Shown: positions 10,195 to 20,218, numbered from the stretch's first letter. The stretch is DNA of 64,000 nucleotides from Actinomyces ruminicola (GCF_900103885.1 NZ_FNIM01000001.1:478138-542137), one strand, 5' to 3'. The notes: generated by a model not told the origin, from the sequence alone. Translations and numbers: made by a program.

Positions 10195-10916
10195 TTGTCC
10201 TCCTCCTGGGTGGGGGCCTTCCAGTCGTGCTCGCGGGCCAGGCGCAGGCCCCGCAGGCTGGACTCGCCGGCGCCGATGCCCTCGTCGGCGCGGCCGTCCT
10301 CGAATCCGGCCAGCAGCCGCTCGTTCTCCCGGAAGGTCGGCACGGTCTCCGGGCCGCGGGTGGGGGTGACGTCCTCGCCGCGCTCGAGACGCCCGATCAG
10401 GTCGACTGCGGAGGCGGGGGTCTGGTTGTCGAAGAACTCCCAGTTGACCATCACCACGGGGGCGTAGTCGCAGGCGGCGTTGCACTCCACGCGCTCGAGG
10501 CTGATGCGGCCGTCCGCGCTGGTCTCGTCGCTGCCCAGGCCGGTGTGCTCGCTCACGGCCCGCCACACCTCGTCGCCGCCCATGACGGCGCACAGGGCGT
10601 TGGTGCACACGCCCACGTGGTACTCGCCGGCGGGGTGACGGCGGAACTGGCTGTAGAAGGTGGCGACGGCGGAGACCTCGGAGCGGGTCAGCTCCAGCTT
10701 CTGCGCCACCAGGGCGATGCCGGCCGGGGAGACGTAGCCGTCGACGCTCTGAATCAGGTGCAGCATGGGGATGATGGCGCTGCGCTCGTGCCCGGCCGGG
10801 TAGCGGGACATGATCTCGGCGATGTCGGCGTCCAGCTGCGCGGCCACATCCGGTGCGTAGCCCAGTGCGATGCCGGCGGCGTCGGCCGGGGCGGGGGTGT
10901 TCTCAAGGGTGCTCAT
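10191..10916 (-). CDS. nuoE: NADH-quinone oxidoreductase subunit E (2Fe-2S)
   Basis: Thioredoxin-fold 2Fe-2S subunit of complex I, 241 residues. The four ligands sit in VCTNALC and ECNAACDYAP. A helical N-terminal part (LDADIAEIMSRYP, IPMLHLIQSVDGYVSP) matches the family. The C-terminal 60 residues are charged and not conserved. ATG overlaps the nuoD stop by one base. Together with NuoF and NuoG it forms the NADH-input module. Confidence 0.96.
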   Translation of the reverse strand: MSTLENTPAPADAAGIALGYAPDVAAQLDADIAEIMSRYPAGHERSAIIPMLHLIQSVDGYVSPAGIALVAQKLELTRSEVSAVATFYSQFRRHPAGEYHVGVCTNALCAVMGGDEVWRAVSEHTGLGSDETSADGRISLERVECNAACDYAPVVMVNWEFFDNQTPASAVDLIGRLERGEDVTPTRGPETVPTFRENERLLAGFEDGRADEGIGAGESSLRGLRLAREHDWKAPTQEEDK

Positions 10917-12295
10917 CAGCGGTCCACGCCTCCCAGGACGGGGTCGATCGAGGCCAGGGAGGGGACGACGTCGGCGATCATGCCGCCCTCGCTCATCATG
11001 GCCAGCGATTGCAGGTTGGAGTAGGAGGGGTCGCGGAAGTGGACCCGGTAGGGGCGGGTGCCGCCGTCGGAGACGGCCTGGATGCCGAGGACGCCCTTGG
11101 CGTGCTCGATCGTCTGATACACCTGCCCGGCCGGCACCCGGAACCCCTGGGTGACTAGCTTGAAGTGCTGGATCAGGGACTCCATGGAGGCGCCCATGAT
11201 GTCCTTGACGTGCTCCAGGGACTGCCCCTGCCCGTCGGTGGCGATGGCCATGCGGGCCGGCCAGGCGATGGTCGGGTCGGCAACCATGGTGGTGTTGGAC
11301 GGGTCGTCGCCGCGGGCGGCGATCTCGTCGAGCCGGTCCAGCGCCTGGGAGACGATCTTGAGGGACTGGTAGCACTCGTCGAAGCGCACCCGCAGCCGGT
11401 TGTAGCAGTCGGAGCGGTCGTAGACGGGGACCTCGAAGTCGTAGGTCTCGTACCCGCAGTAGGGTCGCAGCCTGCGCATGTCCAGCGGGTAGCCGGCGGC
11501 CCGGATGCACGGGCCAGTCAGTCCCATGGCCATGGCTGCGGCCAGGCTCATCTCGCCGATGCCCACGAACCGGGACTTCAGGATCGGGTTGGCCATGAGC
11601 AGGGACTCCAGCTCGCCCAGGTCCTGCTTGATGTTCGGCATGACCGAGCGGACGAAGTCGGTGAAGCCCTCCGGCAGGTCCTGGGCCAGGCCGCCGGGGC
11701 GCACGTAGGCGTGGTTCATGCGCAGCCCGGAGGCCATCTCGAAGGCGCGCAGGATGTTCTCCCGGCAGCGGAAGGAGATGGTCATCAGGGTGGTGCCGCC
11801 CATCTCGTTGCCGGCGGAGCCGACTGCCACCACGTGACTGGCGATGCGGTTGAGCTCCATGAGGAGCACGCGGGCGACGGTCGCCTTCTCGGGGACGTCG
11901 TCGGTGATGCCCAGCAGCTTCTCCACCGCCAGGGCGTAGCCGACCTCCTGGAAGAAGGGGGCCACGTAGTCCATGCGGGTCACGAAGGTCTCGCCCTGCA
12001 CCCAGGTGCGGTACTCCATGTTCTTCTCGATGCCGGTGTGCAGGAAGCCGGTGCCTGCGCGCAGGTCGGTGACGGTCTCCCCGTCGGTCTCCAGCACCAG
12101 GCGCAGCACGCCGTGGGTGGAGGGGTGGACCGGGCCCATGTTGACCACGACGCGGTCGTGCTGGAGGCGGTCGGCCTCGTCGCGGGCGGCGATCTGGGCG
12201 GCGATGTCGTCCCAGTCGCCGCCGTTGGCGGTGTACTGGGGGACGCCGTCGATGAGGTCGTCGGTGGCGGGGCCGGTGGCGTGCAGTGTGCTCAT
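10916..12295 (-). CDS. nuoD: NADH-quinone oxidoreductase subunit D
   Basis: 49-kDa subunit homologue lining the quinone site, 459 residues, related to the large subunit of NiFe hydrogenases but without metal. Conserved NMGPVHPSTHGVLRLVLE near residue 50, GFLHTGIEKNMEYR, SHVVAVGSAGNEMGGTT, and the C-terminal RVHFRDPSYSNLQSL and IASIDPVLGGVDR. One-base overlaps join it to nuoC and nuoE. Confidence 0.97.
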   Translation of the reverse strand: MSTLHATGPATDDLIDGVPQYTANGGDWDDIAAQIAARDEADRLQHDRVVVNMGPVHPSTHGVLRLVLETDGETVTDLRAGTGFLHTGIEKNMEYRTWVQGETFVTRMDYVAPFFQEVGYALAVEKLLGITDDVPEKATVARVLLMELNRIASHVVAVGSAGNEMGGTTLMTISFRCRENILRAFEMASGLRMNHAYVRPGGLAQDLPEGFTDFVRSVMPNIKQDLGELESLLMANPILKSRFVGIGEMSLAAAMAMGLTGPCIRAAGYPLDMRRLRPYCGYETYDFEVPVYDRSDCYNRLRVRFDECYQSLKIVSQALDRLDEIAARGDDPSNTTMVADPTIAWPARMAIATDGQGQSLEHVKDIMGASMESLIQHFKLVTQGFRVPAGQVYQTIEHAKGVLGIQAVSDGGTRPYRVHFRDPSYSNLQSLAMMSEGGMIADVVPSLASIDPVLGGVDR

Positions 12296-13065
12296 CAGCG
12301 GTACGACCTCCGGGTGTCGGCGGTGGCGGTGGCGGCGCCCTTGTAGTCAACGGGGATGCCGCCGAGCGGGTAGTCCTTGCGCTGCGGGTGCCCGACCCAG
12401 TCGTCGGGCATGGCCGAGCGCGTCAGGTTGGGGTGGTCGTCGAAGACGATGCCCATCAGGTCCCAGGCCTCCCGCTCGTGCCAGTCGTTGCCGGGGTAGA
12501 CCGGCACCAGCGAGGGCACGTGCGGGTCGCCCTCGGGGCAGGTGACCTCCAGGCGCAGGGCGCGGGCGCCGTGGGTCAGGGAGATCAGCTCGTAGCAGGC
12601 GTGCAGCTCGCGGCCGGCGTCGGCCGGGTAGTGCACGCCGGTGACGCCCAGGCACAGTTCGAAGCGCAGGTCCTGGTCGTCGCGCAGGGGGCGCGCCACG
12701 TCGAGCAGGTGCTCGCGGGCGATGAACAGGGTCAGCTCGTCATGCTCGACGACGACCTTCTCGATGGCGGCGGCCGGGTCGACGCCCGCCTCGGTGAGGT
12801 CCTCAAGCAGCGCGTCGACGACGTCGTCGAACCAGCCCCCGTAGGGGCGGGTGGCTGCCGGGGCGAGGGCGACCACGCTGGTGGTGCCGCCGTAGCCGGT
12901 GGTGTCGCCGGCGTCGGGGGCTCCGAATTGGCCGGTGTGGGTGCCGATGACCTCCAGGCGCAGCTCCTCGCGCACCGGGCGGCCGGCGACCTCCGGGGCC
13001 GCCGCGGCGGCGGGCGGCGCGACGGCGTCGGTCTCGGGTGCGGTGTTCTCGGCGTTGGTGCTCAT
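12295..13065 (-). CDS. nuoC: NADH-quinone oxidoreductase subunit C
   Basis: 30-kDa connecting subunit of complex I, 256 residues. The first 45 residues are a low-complexity Ala/Pro extension. The core contains [26 protein letters not shown] and the C-terminal signature [20 protein letters not shown] with [13 protein letters not shown]. The ATG overlaps the nuoB stop by four bases; the stop overlaps nuoD by one. Confidence 0.95.
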   Translation of the reverse strand: MSTNAENTAPETDAVAPPAAAAAPEVAGRPVREELRLEVIGTHTGQFGAPDAGDTTGYGGTTSVVALAPAATRPYGGWFDDVVDALLEDLTEAGVDPAAAIEKVVVEHDELTLFIAREHLLDVARPLRDDQDLRFELCLGVTGVHYPADAGRELHACYELISLTHGARALRLEVTCPEGDPHVPSLVPVYPGNDWHEREAWDLMGIVFDDHPNLTRSAMPDDWVGHPQRKDYPLGGIPVDYKGAATATADTRRSYR

Positions 13066-13682
13066 GCGAGCAGCCCCTTCATCTCGGAGGTGGGGACGGC
13101 CTTGAGGGCGGCTGCCTCGACGGCGCGGGCGATCTCCTCGCGGTGGGCGAAGATCGGCTTGCGCTCGATCTGCCGGGTCAGTTCGAGCATGGCGTTCAGC
13201 AGCATCTCGGGCCGCGGCGGGCAGCCGGGCAGGTAGATGTCCACCGGCACGATGTGGTCGGCGCCCTGGACCACGGCGTAGTTGTTGAACACGCCGCCGG
13301 AGGAGGCGCAGGCGCCCATGGAGATGACCCACTTGGGCTCGGGCATGGAGTCGTAGACGTTGCGCACCACCGGGGCCATCTTGTGGGAGACGCGGCCGGA
13401 GACGATCATGACGTCGGCGTGGCGCGGCGAGGCGCGGAAGACCTCCCAGCCGAAGCGGGCCATGTCGAAGCGCGGCGTGCCGGTGGCCATCATCTCGATG
13501 GCGCAGCAGGCCAGGCCCATGGTCACCGGCCACAGCGAGCGCGCCTGGGCCAGGTCGGCGAGCTTCTCCACGGTGGTGAGCATGAAGCCGGGCCCCTCGA
13601 CGCTCTCCAAGGCCTGCGCGCGCAGGTCATCCCGCTTGGAGGGGATGTGGAGCATCTTCTCGTTGTACTCGCGCATGTTCAT
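13062..13682 (-). CDS. nuoB: NADH-quinone oxidoreductase subunit B (cluster N2)
   Basis: Holds cluster N2, the last Fe-S centre before quinone; 206 residues. Ligands seen: [11 protein letters not shown] (Cys 59, 60), MGACASSGG (Cys 125) and [10 protein letters not shown] (Cys 154). AAAGGAG lies eight bases before the ATG. A second ATG two codons in is possible. nuoA ends 12 bases upstream. Confidence 0.97.
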   Translation of the reverse strand: MNMREYNEKMLHIPSKRDDLRAQALESVEGPGFMLTTVEKLADLAQARSLWPVTMGLACCAIEMMATGTPRFDMARFGWEVFRASPRHADVMIVSGRVSHKMAPVVRNVYDSMPEPKWVISMGACASSGGVFNNYAVVQGADHIVPVDIYLPGCPPRPEMLLNAMLELTRQIERKPIFAHREEIARAVEAAALKAVPTSEMKGLLA

Positions 13683-13694
13683 GGGCTCGCTCCT

Positions 13695-14054
13695 TTACTC
13701 CCAGTCCAGGCCGCCGCGGCGCCACTCGAGGAGGTAGGGCACCGTGATCAGCGCGATGAAGACGAGGGCGGCGCTCAGCCCGAAGAAGCCCAGCTGCGCG
13801 AAGGCGGTGGCCCACGGGTAGAGGAAGACGACCTCGACGTCGAAGATGATGAAGGTCATGCCGACCAGGTAGAAGGACACGGGGAACCGGCCCTGGTCGA
13901 CGTTGGTGGGGGTGGGGTCGATGCCGCACTCGTAGTTGGCGACCTTGACCCGGTTGTGCCGGTTCGGGCTCACGATCGCGGACAGCACCAGGCCACCGAT
14001 GGCGATGACCATGGCGACCGCCGCCATGATGAGCAGGGAGACGTACGGGTTCAT
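13695..14054 (-). CDS. nuoA: NADH-quinone oxidoreductase subunit A
   Basis: Three-helix membrane subunit of complex I, 119 residues, usual length. Signature seen: KVANYECGIDPTP, then FYLVGMTFIIFDVEVVFLYP with the conserved acidic residues. The ATG overlaps the stop of the preceding flavoenzyme gene by four bases (ATGA), so the nuo operon appears to begin with that gene. Confidence 0.96.
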   Translation of the reverse strand: MNPYVSLLIMAAVAMVIAIGGLVLSAIVSPNRHNRVKVANYECGIDPTPTNVDQGRFPVSFYLVGMTFIIFDVEVVFLYPWATAFAQLGFFGLSAALVFIALITVPYLLEWRRGGLDWE

Positions 14055-15349
14055 GCTGCCGGCACCATCCTTGTGAGGAGTTGGATGAAGTGGTCGATTC
14101 CGTCGCCGCCGCGGCGCTCCCAGCCGTCGGACAGGAGCTTGGCGACGAGCCGCATGAGGCGCTTGCGCGGCAGCCCGTAACGGGTGCACACGCGCATCAC
14201 CTCGGGATGCTCGATCAGGGCGACGAAGATGCGCCCGAGGGTGTAGTAGCCGCCCATCTGCGCCTCCAGCGCGGCGGGGTACTGGGACAGGGCGAGCTCA
14301 CGGCCGGCGGCCGTGGTGCGGGCCGCCGCCTGGGCGGCCGCCTCGGCGGCCAGGCGCCCCGCCATGAGCGCCTGGGCGATGCCCTCCCCGTTGAAGGGGG
14401 ACACCATGCCGCCGGCGTCGCCCAGCAGCATGAGCCCGTCGGCGTAGTGGGGCTTGCGGTTGAAGGCCATGGGCAGGGCGGCGGAGGCGATGCGCCCCAC
14501 CCGGTTGTCGGGGGTGAGGCCCCAGGCGGCGGGGACGTGCTCGAGCCAGCGGCCCAGCACGGCGCGGTAGTCGATGCCGCGCGCGGAGGCCGCGGCCGGC
14601 GTCGAGGCCACCGACCCCAGGCCGACGTTGACCAGGCCGTCGCCCACGCTCCAGATCCAGCCGTATCCGGGCAGCAGGTCGGAGCGTCCGGCGGGGCCGT
14701 CCCACAGTTCCAGGCGGGACTCCATCCAGGCGTCGTCGGCGCGCGGAGAGCGGAAGTAGGCGCGCACGGCCACGCCCAGCGGCCTGCGCTCGCTCTTGGC
14801 GCGGCCGGCGGCGGTGGCCAGGCGGGCCGAGACGCCGCCGGCGTCCATGACCAGCCCGGCGCTGATGGTGGCGGGAGCCTCGATGCCGGGCTCGGGGCTG
14901 CGGGGGGTGGGAACCGCCTCCACACCGGTGACACGGCCCGCGGCGCTGGTTACGGGGGCGGTGACGGTCACGCCGGTGAGCAGGCGGGCGCCGGCGGCTG
15001 CCGCGTGCTGGGCCAGGTCCCGATCCAGTTCCGCGCGGCGCCGGGCCAGCCCGTAGGAGGGCAGGCTGCGCTGCTCCGGCCAGGGGATGTGCAGCTGGTG
15101 CCCGCCGCCGATGACGCGCAGCCCCCGATTGCGCTGCCAGGCGGAGGTGTCCACGCCCATACGGACCAGTTCGCGCACCGCTGCGGGGGTGAGCCCATCG
15201 CCGCAGACCTTGTCCCGGCCGAGCTCCTGCCGCTCCAGCAGCAGCACGTCCAGACCGAGTCGGGCCAGGTGGTAGGCGGCGGCCGAGCCTGCGGGACCCG
15301 CGCCCACGACGACGACGTCGGCGCTCAGATCACCAGCGGCTGCTGCCAT
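14051..15349 (-). CDS. menJ: Geranylgeranyl-reductase-family FAD enzyme, probable menaquinone reductase
   Basis: FAD-dependent enzyme of 432 residues. The N-terminal dinucleotide fold VVVVGAGPAGSAAAYHLARL is followed by a glutamate-ended strand (LLLERQ), the family motif KVCGDGLTP, and a second FAD segment LMLLGDAGGMVSPFNGEGI near residue 310. In mycobacteria the MenJ homologue saturates one isoprene unit of menaquinone. Its placement as first gene of the nuo operon and back to back with menG/menF supports the same role; a general geranylgeranyl reductase cannot be excluded. AAGGAGG lies 11 bases before the ATG. Confidence 0.85.
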   Translation of the reverse strand: MAAAAGDLSADVVVVGAGPAGSAAAYHLARLGLDVLLLERQELGRDKVCGDGLTPAAVRELVRMGVDTSAWQRNRGLRVIGGGHQLHIPWPEQRSLPSYGLARRRAELDRDLAQHAAAAGARLLTGVTVTAPVTSAAGRVTGVEAVPTPRSPEPGIEAPATISAGLVMDAGGVSARLATAAGRAKSERRPLGVAVRAYFRSPRADDAWMESRLELWDGPAGRSDLLPGYGWIWSVGDGLVNVGLGSVASTPAAASARGIDYRAVLGRWLEHVPAAWGLTPDNRVGRIASAALPMAFNRKPHYADGLMLLGDAGGMVSPFNGEGIAQALMAGRLAAEAAAQAAARTTAAGRELALSQYPAALEAQMGGYYTLGRIFVALIEHPEVMRVCTRYGLPRKRLMRLVAKLLSDGWERRGGDGIDHFIQLLTRMVPAA

Positions 15350-15703
15350 TGCTGCCTGCCTCCTTACGTAGTGCGGCTCGGGATGGTTAGGAGATGTCGG
15401 GCGACCACCGGGGCGGCCGGGACCCGGGAGTCCTGTGGACCAACGGGGACCGGCCGAGACATTACCGGCTGACCTCGACGCGTCATTCGCAGACCCCGCC
15501 TCCGCCGCCGTAAACCCGTGTTATTCCCCGCGATTTCCAGGATAACGCAGGTGCATACGAGGCGCCCGGACGAGGGGGGCGGCAACGTTCGGCGCATATT
15601 TAGAGATACCTACCCTTGCGAATTAGGGCCCCCTGCGCGTCGGCCCGCGCCCCCGGCGGTCGGGCGGCCGCCGACCGGGTCCGCGATCTGCGAGGATCAC
15701 CCC
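15350..15703. promoter_or_regulatory. Divergent intergenic region between menJ-nuo operon and menG-menF
   Basis: Gene-free 354 bases carrying the promoters of both divergent operons. It includes an AT-rich island around 15594-15630 (contains TATTTAGAGATACCTACCCT) that stands out from the GC-rich surroundings and is the likely promoter core. No clear -35/-10 pair could be fixed by eye. The menG start is preceded by GAGGA seven bases upstream; the menJ start by AAGGAGG. Confidence 0.5.
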
Positions 15704-16450
15704 ATGAGCCGAGCCTCTCTCGCCAAGGACCCCCGTGAGATCGCAGGCATGTTCGACGCCGTCGCACGCCGATATGACCTGACTAATGACGTGATGAGCC
15801 TGTGGCAGGTGCGCATGTGGCGCGCCGTCACCCGTGCCGCCGTCGCCGCACGTCCCGGCATGCGGGTGCTGGACCTGGCCGCCGGTACCGGCACCTCCAG
15901 CGTCGACTACGCCGCCGACGGCGCGGACGTGGTCGCCTGCGACCTGTCCGCGGGCATGGTGGCCGAGGGGCGGCGGCGCCACCCCGAGATCGAGTTCGTC
16001 GTCGGAGACGCCACCGACCTGCCCTTCCCCGATGATGCCTTCGACGTGGTCACCATCTCCTACGGGCTGCGCAATGTGCAGGACACCGCGAGGGCGCTCG
16101 AGGAGATGGCGCGGGTGACCCGCCCCGGCGGGCGCCTGGTGATCGCGGAGTTCTCCACCCCGGTGCGCGCGGCGTTCCGTCGCCTGTACCGCTTCTACCT
16201 GGGCACGGCCCTGCCGGCGGCCGGGAGGCTGCTGTCCTCCAACGCCGACGCCTACGGCTACCTGGGCGAGTCGATCCTGGCCTGGCCGGATCAGGAGGCG
16301 CTGGCGGGGATGCTGCAGCGCGCCGGCTGGCGCGGGGTGGGCTACAAGAACCTGTCCGGCGGGATCGTCGCCATCCACCGCGCCACCAAGCCGGAGGCGC
16401 CGACGCCGGGCGGCGTTCCCGGCGACGCGCCAACCGCCCCGGGAGCCTGA
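15704..16450 (+). CDS. menG: Demethylmenaquinone methyltransferase
   Basis: SAM-dependent UbiE/MenG methyltransferase, 248 residues, last step of menaquinone synthesis. Motifs seen: [19 protein letters not shown] at the N-terminus, SAM-binding [41 protein letters not shown] and the [19 protein letters not shown] strand. The C-terminal 25 residues are Pro/Ala-rich. ATG chosen at 15704 with GAGGA upstream; reading further 5' gives no conserved sequence. The stop directly abuts the menF start. Confidence 0.95.
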   Translation: MSRASLAKDPREIAGMFDAVARRYDLTNDVMSLWQVRMWRAVTRAAVAARPGMRVLDLAAGTGTSSVDYAADGADVVACDLSAGMVAEGRRRHPEIEFVVGDATDLPFPDDAFDVVTISYGLRNVQDTARALEEMARVTRPGGRLVIAEFSTPVRAAFRRLYRFYLGTALPAAGRLLSSNADAYGYLGESILAWPDQEALAGMLQRAGWRGVGYKNLSGGIVAIHRATKPEAPTPGGVPGDAPTAPGA

Positions 16451-17884
16451 GTGACCGCGCCGTTGCCCGATCAGGGGTTGGACCCCGCCCCGACGCTGTC
16501 CGCGCCGCGGGCCGCCGCCTCCCCTCCGCGCCTGTCCTTCCGCACGGTCGCCCTGCCCGACGGTCTCGTCGCGGCGGGTGCCGGTGGCGCCGCTACGGCG
16601 GAGAACGCCCCGGGGCTACTCGACCTGCTCACCGGGTGCGCGGATGTCGTCTCCTGGGTGCGCCGCGGGCGCGGACTGGTCGGCTGGGGGTGTGCGCTCC
16701 GGCTGGAAGCACGTGGCCCGGATCGGATCGAGGACCTGCGCTCCGCCTGGCGCGCCACCGTCTACGCCTCCTGGTGGCGCGACGCACTGGTGCGCCCCGG
16801 CACCGGGCCGGTCGCCCTGGGCGCCATCGCCTTCTCCCCCGACTCCGCCGCCGCCTCGGTGCTGATCGTGCCGCGATTCCTGGTCGGGCTGGATGCCGCC
16901 GGGGCGTGGCTGACCACCGCCGTGGCGGAGGGCGAGGAGCATCCGGAGGTGGCGGAGGCTCTGTCCCGACTGCGCCCGTCGGCATCCGCCCGACCTGACG
17001 TCGCCTCCCCCGACGCCCCCATGGTCTCGCCCGGGTCACTGTCCGAGGCCGACTACCTGGACGCCGTCGCCGAGACCCAGCGGCGCATGGCGGTCGGCGA
17101 GGCGCGCAAGGTGGTGCTGGCCCGTGACCTGCTGGTGGCTCCGGCCGCGCCCCTGGCGACCGGCGACCTGCTGCGGCGACTGGGCACGGCTTATCCGTCG
17201 TGCTGGACCTTCGCCGTCGACTCGATGGTGGGGGCGAGCCCGGAGCTGTTGGTGCGGCTGGAGGGCAGACGCCTGGTCAGCCGGGTGCTGGCGGGGACGG
17301 CGCGCCGCCACTCGGGCGATGCGGCATCCCGCGAGCGCGAGGTGGACCGGCTGGCGCGCTGGCTGGCGGCGTCGTCGAAGAATCGGGCCGAGCACGAGTT
17401 GGCGCGCGACTCGGCGCTTTCCGCCCTGGAGCCCCTGTGCTCGGTGGTGCGCGCCCGCGAGCCGCGGGTGCTGACCCTGCCGAATGTGCTGCATCTGGCC
17501 ACCGACATCACCGGGGTGGTCGCCGGGGACACGGGGGCGCTGTCACTGGTGCGCGCCCTGCACCCCACGGCGGCGGTGTGCGGCACGCCCACCGCGGCCG
17601 CCGCCCGCATCATCGCCGAGGTGGAGGGCATGGACCGGGGGCGGTATGCGGGCCCGGTGGGCTGGGTGGACTGGCACGGCGAGGGCGAGTGGTGCATCGC
17701 GCTGCGCTGCGCCGCCCTGCCGCCCGGCGGGGTAGCGCCGGGGGCGCCGGCGCGGGTCTTCGGCGGCGGCGGGATCATGCCCGACTCGGTACCCTCCGAC
17801 GAGCTGGCCGAGACGACCGCGAAGATGCGTCCCGTGCTGGCCGCCCTCGGCATGAACGGCAAGTCGCTAGGCACTCCCCGCTGA
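16451..17884 (+). CDS. menF: Isochorismate synthase
   Basis: Chorismate-binding enzyme of 477 residues, first committed step of menaquinone synthesis. Seen in order: ARKVVLARDLLV, MVGASPELLVRLEGRRLVS, VLAGTARR, SSKNRAEHELARDSAL, ITGVVAGDTGALSLVRALHP, AVCGTPTAAAARIIAEVEG, GPVGWVDWHGEGEWCIALR and RVFGGGGIMPDSVPSDELAE. The GTG start immediately follows the menG TGA with no gap, so the pair is co-translated. The siderophore-type EntC alternative is less likely given menG and menJ. Confidence 0.92.
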   Translation: MTAPLPDQGLDPAPTLSAPRAAASPPRLSFRTVALPDGLVAAGAGGAATAENAPGLLDLLTGCADVVSWVRRGRGLVGWGCALRLEARGPDRIEDLRSAWRATVYASWWRDALVRPGTGPVALGAIAFSPDSAAASVLIVPRFLVGLDAAGAWLTTAVAEGEEHPEVAEALSRLRPSASARPDVASPDAPMVSPGSLSEADYLDAVAETQRRMAVGEARKVVLARDLLVAPAAPLATGDLLRRLGTAYPSCWTFAVDSMVGASPELLVRLEGRRLVSRVLAGTARRHSGDAASREREVDRLARWLAASSKNRAEHELARDSALSALEPLCSVVRAREPRVLTLPNVLHLATDITGVVAGDTGALSLVRALHPTAAVCGTPTAAAARIIAEVEGMDRGRYAGPVGWVDWHGEGEWCIALRCAALPPGGVAPGAPARVFGGGGIMPDSVPSDELAETTAKMRPVLAALGMNGKSLGTPR

Positions 17885-17939
17885 TTCAGCTCCCCCGGCC
17901 CGGGGTGCCGACCACGGCCACGTGTGCGTTCGAATCCGC

Positions 17940-19088
17940 CTAGAGCCGCCGGTTCAGCGCCCAGGCACCGACTCCCACGCCCACCGCGGCGGCCGCGGCG
18001 CAGCCGGCCAGCACCGGCGCCGCCGACGGGGGCTCGGTCATCCACGCCTGCGCCTGCATGGTCTCGAACACGTATGCCGGTGGCCAGAACCGGTCGAGGA
18101 CCTGCACCGCGCGCGGCAGGGTCGCGAGCGAGGAGAAGCCGCCGGAGGCGAAGAACGAGCCGGCGAAGGTGATCATGAGCAGCGGCTGCACCGTGCGGTA
18201 GTCCCGCAGCCAGGCGCCGATGGCGACGCCGATCCCGGCGCACGCCAGCGCGGTCAGCGCGGCCACGCCCGCCAGCACCGGCAACCGCCCCACCGGCACC
18301 CGCACCCCGAACACGGCCGCGGCCACGGCCAGTGCGACCAGGGTGTTGATGCCTCCGGCGATGACGGCGGCCAGCAGCGTCCCGGCGGTCACGTCGCCCA
18401 CTGGCCGGGGTGCGAGCCTGATCTCCTTGACGGTGCGATGCTCCCACTCGCGCGCAGTCATGATCGCGGCGTTCAGCGCGGAGCCGACCATGACCGCGAG
18501 GATGACGGCGCTGTGTCCGATGAAGGTGCGGCGCCACACGTCGTCGGGACGCGTCGTCTCCTGCGTGACGGTGACCGGTGCGGCCCCGGGCGCCTGTGCG
18601 GCGGCGTAGTCCTGGATCGCGCGGGTCAGTCGCAGGCGGGCGTTCTTCATCATGTCGGTGTTGATGTTGTAGGTCCTGGTGCGTAGTACGGGCCTCTGCC
18701 CCGTCTCGATGCGCTCGTCGAAGTCGGCGGGGACGGTGACCACCAGGTGCAGGCGGCCGGCGGCCACCAATCGCTCGGCCTCGTCGGCGTCGGTGGTCAC
18801 CACGCGGAAGTAGGGGCTGATGTTGCTGCGCAGGTCGCGGATCTCCGCCTCGAACGCAGCCGCGTGGGGCCCCTCCCCCTCGTTGATCAGGCCGATGTTC
18901 CACTCGTCCCCGCCGAAGCCGAACAGGATGCCGCACAGGAGCATCAGCACCAGCGGGATGAGCATGGGGCCGGCCAGGGCCTGCCGGTCGCGGGCCCACT
19001 GGCGCAGGTCCTTGCGGGCGACGGCGCCCACGCGCTCCACGTGCCCGCGCCACCCGCGCCGCGGCCGCCTCGGCGTCGTCGGTCTCAT
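17940..19088 (-). CDS. ABC-2 type transporter permease
   Basis: Integral membrane subunit of an ABC exporter, 382 residues. One N-terminal TM helix (LAGPMLIPLVLMLLCGILFG), a 150-residue extracytoplasmic domain, then five TM helices including FIGHSAVILAVMVGSALNAA and the motif EWEHRTVKEIRLAPRP typical of ABC2_membrane_3. The ATG at 19088 overlaps the upstream permease stop; a GTG one codon earlier is equally possible. Paired with a second permease and an ATPase; substrate unknown. Confidence 0.9.
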   Translation of the reverse strand: MRPTTPRRPRRGWRGHVERVGAVARKDLRQWARDRQALAGPMLIPLVLMLLCGILFGFGGDEWNIGLINEGEGPHAAAFEAEIRDLRSNISPYFRVVTTDADEAERLVAAGRLHLVVTVPADFDERIETGQRPVLRTRTYNINTDMMKNARLRLTRAIQDYAAAQAPGAAPVTVTQETTRPDDVWRRTFIGHSAVILAVMVGSALNAAIMTAREWEHRTVKEIRLAPRPVGDVTAGTLLAAVIAGGINTLVALAVAAAVFGVRVPVGRLPVLAGVAALTALACAGIGVAIGAWLRDYRTVQPLLMITFAGSFFASGGFSSLATLPRAVQVLDRFWPPAYVFETMQAQAWMTEPPSAAPVLAGCAAAAAVGVGVGAWALNRRL

Positions 19089-20218
19089 CACTGTCCTCCG
19101 CTCAAGTTGGTGTAGGCGCGGCGCAACAGCCATCCGGCCAGAGCCAGAATCGCCGCCGTCGCGGTCAGCACGACGGCGAGGTTGCGGGCCAGGTCTGAGG
19201 CGTCGCCGGTGAGGAAGATGCTGCGGGCACTCATGAAGGCGTAGGTGGTGGGCAGTGCCCGGGACAGCTGCCACAGCGCCGTAATCGGCTGCCCCCAGGC
19301 GAGCCCGCGCATGGACTCCTCATTGCCGGACACCAGGAAGAATGCAACCGCCAGGGTGATCAGGCCGGACGCCGTCGCCAAGGTCTTCTTTGAGGCGACG
19401 CCGATCACCATGCCGATCCCGGCCCCCATGAGCAGCACCACCCCGACGATTCCCGCCATGGCCCCCAGGCTGCCGCTGGGCCGAAAGTCGAAGCCGACCA
19501 CGAGCACCGCCGCCACCAGCGCCACCGACGCCAGGGACTGTCCGAGCCCGGATATCACCTTGCCGGCCACGAGCGTGCCGCGGCCGAGCGGGGCCAGCAG
19601 CAGGTGCTTGACGGTGCGGTCGTTCCACTCCGCGGCGATCTGCAGGCCGGTGTTGACCATGGCGGCGTACAGGCAGCCGAACAGGAGCAGGCTGGTGGAG
19701 ATGTAGCCGAGCATGGTGGGGTCGGCGGCCAGCCAGCGGGTCTCCTCCACGCCGATCACCGGGCCGACCAGTTCGTCGTTGAGCGCGCGCACCGCCGCGT
19801 CCAGACGCAGGCGCAGGTTCTTGGAGTAGTCGGAGTTGATGTTGTTCAGTCGCAGCTCCACCCGGGCGTCGCCGGCGCCGACGTCCGCGGAGAATCCCTC
19901 CGGGATGACCACGACGGCCAGCGCCTCGGCGTCATCGAAGGCCCTTAACGCGGTTTCGGGGTCGGTGGTGCGCACGTCGTAGTAGGGCCCCTCGTCGGAG
20001 CGGATGGTGCGCATGGTCTCGATCAGGCGTGCGGCCGCCGGGCCGCCGTCGAGGTCCGCCACCATGATCGGGTTGTTGTTGGACACGGGAATGACCAGCG
20101 AGTAGAAGAAGATGAACACCAGGGGGATGACCACCGAGATGACCATGAGGAAGGGCTGGCGCAGGAATCGCGTCCAGTCCTTGACCGCGATGGCGAGCGC
20201 GGCGCGCATGGCGGTCAT
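19088..20218 (-). CDS. ABC-2 type transporter permease
   Basis: Second permease of the exporter, 376 residues. TM1 (VISVVIPLVFIFFYSLVIPV), a periplasmic domain of about 140 residues, then five helices; EWNDRTVKHLLLAPLGRGTL parallels the motif in the partner permease, so the two are distant paralogues forming a heterodimer. The ATG overlaps the ATPase stop by four bases. The three genes form one leftward operon facing a TetR regulator. Confidence 0.9.
   Translation of the reverse strand: MTAMRAALAIAVKDWTRFLRQPFLMVISVVIPLVFIFFYSLVIPVSNNNPIMVADLDGGPAAARLIETMRTIRSDEGPYYDVRTTDPETALRAFDDAEALAVVVIPEGFSADVGAGDARVELRLNNINSDYSKNLRLRLDAAVRALNDELVGPVIGVEETRWLAADPTMLGYISTSLLLFGCLYAAMVNTGLQIAAEWNDRTVKHLLLAPLGRGTLVAGKVISGLGQSLASVALVAAVLVVGFDFRPSGSLGAMAGIVGVVLLMGAGIGMVIGVASKKTLATASGLITLAVAFFLVSGNEESMRGLAWGQPITALWQLSRALPTTYAFMSARSIFLTGDASDLARNLAVVLTATAAILALAGWLLRRAYTNLSGGQ

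Noticed and set aside
15600-15618. Possible iron-box (DtxR/IdeR) in the menJ/menG intergenic region
   Set aside because: TTAGAGATACCTACCCTTG matches only 11 of 19 consensus positions, with a poor left half; better explained as an AT-rich promoter core.
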